DNA from: JABMRW01 sp964396965
GTDB lineage: Bacteria > Chloroflexota > Dehalococcoidia > Dehalococcoidales > BS750m-G39
Length of the DNA: 8,710 nucleotides
Reading direction: 5' to 3'
NCBI GenBank assembly: GCA_964396965.1
Contig: CAYNGD010000037.1
Coordinates: 1-8,710 of the forward strand
Shown piece by piece: positions 5,981 through 8,710 of the stretch. Position numbers and translations under genes: made by a program. The notes below the pieces were generated by a model. It was not told where the DNA came from, searched no databases, and saw only the letters and a program-made list of their open reading frames with translations. The first letter of the stretch is position 1, and every line of letters begins with the position of its first letter.

Positions 5981-7396
5981 ATGTCCGACCAGAATAGCCT
6001 ACAGCCTAGGCCTCAAATTAACAAGTGGATCGTCTTGCTGATAACCAGCATGAGCTCTTTTCTCACACCATTTACTTCTTCTTCGGTAAATATTGCTTTG
6101 CCTTCTCTTGGCGGTGAACTGCACCTGCACGCGGTGGAGCTGAGCTGGGTAGCTACCGCTTATCTACTGGCAGCAGCGGTTTTTCTCGTCCCGTTCGGCA
6201 GGATAGCCGATATTTACGGCAGAAAACGTATCTTTCTCATCGGCATAAGTATCGATGCCATAGCTTCTGTGATTGCCGGATCTGCTCATTCGGGAACATG
6301 GCTTATCGTATTCCGCGGCATGCGGGGTCTAGGTGGAGCTATGATATTCGGTACAGGAATCGCCATCCTTACCTCGGCATTCCCGATTAAAGAGCGCGGG
6401 CGTGCCCTCGGTATTAATGTTGCCGCCACTTATTTTGGTCTATCAATCGGGCCACTTATCGGAGGATTATTAACGGAACATCTTGGATGGAGAAGCATCT
6501 TTTTCCTTAATGCGGCAATCGGTCTGGCAATCATCAGCTTTGTCTTAACTTACCTGAAAGGCGAGTGGGCCGAAGCAAGAGGAGAGAAATTCGATTATGC
6601 GGGCGCCTTGATATACCTTGCCGGGGTGCTTATTTTGATGCTGGGGCTATCGCTGCTACCGGGCATTGCGGGTACGGCCATGGCAATCTGCGGGGCAATC
6701 GGTGTCCTGGTCTTCGTCGCTTGGGAAAACCGGCAGGAGCACCCGCTGCTTAACATCGCCCTGTTCCGCAAAAACATCCTATTTCGTTATTCCAATCTCT
6801 CCGCTCTGATAAACTACAGCGGCACATTCGCCGTAATCTTCCTATTAAGCCTGTATCTGCAGTACATAGATGGGCTCAGTCCGGAAAGGGCGGGCTTGAT
6901 CCTGATCGCACAGCCGGTGGTGATGATGATACTTTCTCCTCTCGCCGGCAACCTGTCCGACAGGATTGAGCCACGGATAATCGCTTCTCTCGGAATGGCG
7001 TTGACAACAGCCGGGCTCGCATTGCTTGCTTTTCTAGGAAGCAGCACCCCTCTTGCTTTTATACTGCTTAGCCTAGTCCTCATTGGTCTCGGTTTCGGTT
7101 TCTTCTCGTCACCCAATACCAACGCAGTGATGTCGTCGGTGGAAAAGAAATACTACGCAGTGGCATCGGGCACCCTGGGTACGATGCGATTAACCGGACA
7201 GATGTTTAGCATGGTCTTGAGCCTGATGCTATTTTCTATCTTCATCGGTCCGGTCCAGATCACTCCACAGTATTATCCGCTATTTCTGAAGAGTGTAAGG
7301 GCAGCTTTCATAATCTGCGCCGCGCTGTGTTTTGTGGGGATTTTCGTGTCGATAGCCCGGGGAAGAATACGGACTGATAATCAGGTCCACGAATAA
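5981..7396 (+). CDS. MFS transporter, DHA2 family (14-helix multidrug-type exporter)
   Basis: A 471-aa integral membrane protein with about 14 hydrophobic segments, the length and layout of DHA2 drug:H+ antiporters (EmrB/QacA type). Motifs: LSWVATAYLL (54-63) in the first helices, GRIADIYGRKR (motif A, 73-83), RGMRGLGGAMIFGTG (motif B, 112-126, with the proton-coupling arginine), and GLSIGPLIGGLLTEHLGWR (motif C, 153-171, the antiporter signature). A second-half motif-A-like stretch, GNLSDRIEPR, lies at 323-332. The predicted role is efflux of hydrophobic or toxic compounds across the cytoplasmic membrane; the substrate is unknown. The start ATG has no clear ribosome site, so translation is probably coupled to the preceding MarR reading frame, which stops 6 bases upstream. 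Codon use is less GC-rich than in the cluster at 4-5524. Confidence 0.92.
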   Translation: MSDQNSLQPRPQINKWIVLLITSMSSFLTPFTSSSVNIALPSLGGELHLHAVELSWVATAYLLAAAVFLVPFGRIADIYGRKRIFLIGISIDAIASVIAGSAHSGTWLIVFRGMRGLGGAMIFGTGIAILTSAFPIKERGRALGINVAATYFGLSIGPLIGGLLTEHLGWRSIFFLNAAIGLAIISFVLTYLKGEWAEARGEKFDYAGALIYLAGVLILMLGLSLLPGIAGTAMAICGAIGVLVFVAWENRQEHPLLNIALFRKNILFRYSNLSALINYSGTFAVIFLLSLYLQYIDGLSPERAGLILIAQPVVMMILSPLAGNLSDRIEPRIIASLGMALTTAGLALLAFLGSSTPLAFILLSLVLIGLGFGFFSSPNTNAVMSSVEKKYYAVASGTLGTMRLTGQMFSMVLSLMLFSIFIGPVQITPQYYPLFLKSVRAAFIICAALCFVGIFVSIARGRIRTDNQVHE

Positions 7397-7461
7397 TGAC
7401 TCACCCAACAAAGCAGAAAATCAGCGATTACAATTTGAGAGATGAAAGAACGCCCTTACCT

Positions 7462-7493
7462 CTTATTGTTATAGCGAAAGCGATGGTAATAAG
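7462..7493 (+). terminator. Hairpin with GAAA loop after the MFS gene; weak terminator candidate
   Basis: CTTATTGTTAT (7462-7472) pairs with ATGGTAATAAG (7483-7493) through 8 Watson-Crick and 3 G-U pairs. One mismatch follows, then GC-GAAA-GC closed by a GNRA tetraloop. The G-U pairs work only in the + strand RNA, so it belongs to rightward transcripts ending after the exporter. The stem is AT-rich and no T-run follows, so it is not a classic intrinsic terminator; it could stabilise the 3' end instead. The rest of the gap 7397-7524 shows nothing recognisable. Confidence 0.35.
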
Positions 7494-7524
7494 TAGATAA
7501 CTTCCTTGGACCTCTCCAGATTGT

Positions 7525-8154
7525 TCATTGCCGGAGACTTCGCCGCGATGCGAAGTAAAGGGCCAGCCATACTATTGAGCTTAAAATGATGAAACCCACC
7601 ATAAGATAGGGTGTCGGATTCGTTTTTAGATTCTGTAGTCCAAATCGAGCGCTAAGACCAAACAGGATGATCACAATGTCATAGGCGAGCGAGGAGAGGG
7701 CTACGCCCAAAGCGAAGTCGAAATAGCGCAGGCGCATGACTCCGGCAGTCAGCGAGGGTATCTGCAGCAGACCTGGGGTTAACCTCACAACGGCGACTGA
7801 CAGGGCAGGCTGCTTGCTTAGTCTGGTCCTAACCCATTTCATCCGATTAGGTAGCCATGGGAAGCGCTTCCCAACCCGGTTAATGAGCGGGCTCCCTAGG
7901 ACGCGGCTGACCCAGTAGAGTAAGGCTGCCCCACCCTCCCTTCCCAACAGTAGCATCAGAACAATGAGCAATACTTGCGTCGACAGTGGGCCAATATTGT
8001 AGCTGGTGAAGAATAGGAATACTTCTACTGTTAAGAGTAGGGGAACTCCAATGTCGCCCACAATCCCCAACGAAAACAGTGCGCCCAGCGTAGCAGGGTT
8101 TCCTAAGCTCACCCCATAAGTTAACCTAGACAGCAGTTCATATAACCATTCCAT
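7525..8154 (-). CDS. DedA / VTT-domain (SNARE-associated) membrane protein
   Basis: A 209-aa polytopic membrane protein of the DedA superfamily, thought to act in lipid flipping and membrane homeostasis. The VTT core runs from about 30 to 175: GDIGVPLL (33-40), a GGAALLYWVSRVLG stretch (74-87), and VVRLTPGLLQIPSLTAGVM (122-140), the family's R-x-x-P-G...AG signature. R124 matches the first conserved arginine. The position where DedA proteins usually carry a second arginine six residues later is L130, and an acidic residue near the N-terminus is Asp (D34) rather than Glu, so it is a divergent member. A final hydrophobic segment spans 182-201. ATG 8154 was chosen over one at 8199 because AGGAG lies 7 bases upstream and the upstream ATG would precede the likely promoter -10. 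It is convergent with the MFS gene. Confidence 0.85.
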   Translation of the reverse strand: MEWLYELLSRLTYGVSLGNPATLGALFSLGIVGDIGVPLLLTVEVFLFFTSYNIGPLSTQVLLIVLMLLLGREGGAALLYWVSRVLGSPLINRVGKRFPWLPNRMKWVRTRLSKQPALSVAVVRLTPGLLQIPSLTAGVMRLRYFDFALGVALSSLAYDIVIILFGLSARFGLQNLKTNPTPYLMVGFIILSSIVWLALYFASRRSLRQ

Positions 8155-8161
8155 GAGACAG

Positions 8162-8166
8162 CTCCT
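8162..8166 (-). promoter_or_regulatory. Ribosome-binding site deciding the DedA start
   Basis: AGGAG on the minus strand, 7 bases before ATG 8154. The more upstream ATG at 8199 has no such site, so the 209-residue form is preferred over 224. Confidence 0.7.
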
Positions 8167-8181
8167 GGTAACTAGTCTTTC

Positions 8182-8209
8182 GATATACCAGGCACGCATT
8201 CGAAGTCAA
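8182..8209 (-). promoter_or_regulatory. Sigma70-type promoter for the DedA gene
   Basis: On the minus strand, TTGACT (8209-8204, 5/6 match to the -35 consensus), a 16-base spacer, then TATATC (8187-8182, 4/6 match to the -10). It predicts a transcript start near 8175 and a leader of about 20 bases containing the ribosome site. It lies after the stop of the MFS fragment, so the DedA gene is probably transcribed on its own. Confidence 0.5.
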
Positions 8210-8250
8210 GGGGTATGAATGCTTCTACAACAACCACTCGTCCAGCCGAA

Positions 8251-8622
8251 TTACCTCACTGATCGGATACGCCAAACTAATCCCGCTGCTGCAAGAGATG
8301 ACAGAGCGGAGAGGAGAAAAACACCTGAATAACCCCAGCCGAAGGGCTCCAGCCAATATAACACAACACCCCCTATTAAAGGGGCCATCGTCTGTGGCAG
8401 GGTAGAGGCGAATCCCCACACACCCAGATCCCTCGCTACGTAATACCGGTCTGGAAGGACATCTAACGCTAGGGCCCAATCCACGCTAGTGTAGGCGCCA
8501 TAGCCCAGACCGAACAGTACCCCAACCACCAAGATGATGTTCCAAACGGGTGACACAACAAAAACCGAAAAAGCGACGGCCATAGCCAAGCTCGCGAAGC
8601 AGACAATGCCCTTCCTCCCCAT
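8251..8622 (-). CDS. MFS transporter, C-terminal half only; probably a broken gene
   Basis: From ATG 8622 this encodes 123 aa. Reading further upstream in frame adds SSALVAGALSDR before MGRK, so the ATG lies inside an MFS motif A (GALSDRMGRK) and is not a natural start. The following segments, LFGLGYGAYTSVDWALA (about 37-53), DLGVWGFASTLPQTMAPLIGG (about 65-85), two more hydrophobic helices and a basic WRIRSVR tail, look like the last four helices of a 12-helix transporter. The rest should lie to the right of the window, but this frame stops at TAA 8691-8689. TLIQGITVFGG, plausible for the preceding helix, appears in another frame (about 8692-8660), which itself stops at TAG 8704-8702. This suggests indels: a pseudogene or poor sequence. 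The substrate is unknown. Confidence 0.7.
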   Translation of the reverse strand: MGRKGIVCFASLAMAVAFSVFVVSPVWNIILVVGVLFGLGYGAYTSVDWALALDVLPDRYYVARDLGVWGFASTLPQTMAPLIGGVVLYWLEPFGWGYSGVFLLSALSSLAAAGLVWRIRSVR

Positions 8623-8710
8623 TCGATCCGATAGAGCACCTGCAACAAGGGCACTTGACCTTTCCCCCGAAAACAGTAATACCCTGAATTAGAGTCCTCC
8701 GCTATAATAA

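Noticed and set aside
8225..8479. 84-codon minus-strand frame overlapping the MFS fragment
   Set aside because: It is out of frame with the MFS-like helices and motif A, and its composition is that of a shadow frame.

Overview
The window looks like a piece of genome from an uncultured, probably anaerobic bacterium. The left two thirds (1-5524) are GC-rich and use many ATA (Ile) and AGG (Arg) codons beside GC-rich third positions. Every gene start there carries a strong AGGAGG-type ribosome site. This style and gene content fit Dehalococcoidia-like Chloroflexota or sediment anaerobes, but no marker gene is present, so the taxonomy is a weak inference.

Region A (1-5524, all + strand) is a tightly packed six-gene cluster: (1) a DUF35-type zinc-ribbon/OB-fold protein, (2) a PaaK-family acyl/aryl-CoA ligase, (3) a 62-aa unrecognised protein whose start overlaps the ligase stop, (4) a 561-aa protein with a C-terminal phosphohistidine domain of the PEP-utilizing enzymes, (5) a RutB-like cysteine hydrolase, and (6) a 347-aa stand-alone ATP-grasp domain like the N-terminus of PEP synthase. 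Genes 4 and 6 together make a split dikinase without the pyruvate/PEP-binding barrel. This is the architecture of phenylphosphate synthase (alpha = His subunit, beta = ATP subunit) and, as separate chains, of rifampicin phosphotransferase. With the CoA ligase and DUF35 protein next door, the cluster is a candidate activation and degradation module for a phenolic or other hydroxylated substrate. The actual acceptor cannot be read from the sequence. A possible sigma70-type promoter lies just before gene 4.

Region B (5525-7396, + strand) begins directly after the stop of gene 6 with an abrupt drop in GC-richness. It holds a MarR-family regulator gene split by a single in-frame TAA, then a complete 14-helix DHA2-type MFS exporter. 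A short gap (7397-7524) contains a hairpin with a GAAA loop.

Region C (7525-8710, - strand) holds a DedA/VTT membrane protein with its own promoter and ribosome site. At the right edge is the C-terminal half of a second MFS transporter whose upstream reading frame appears broken.
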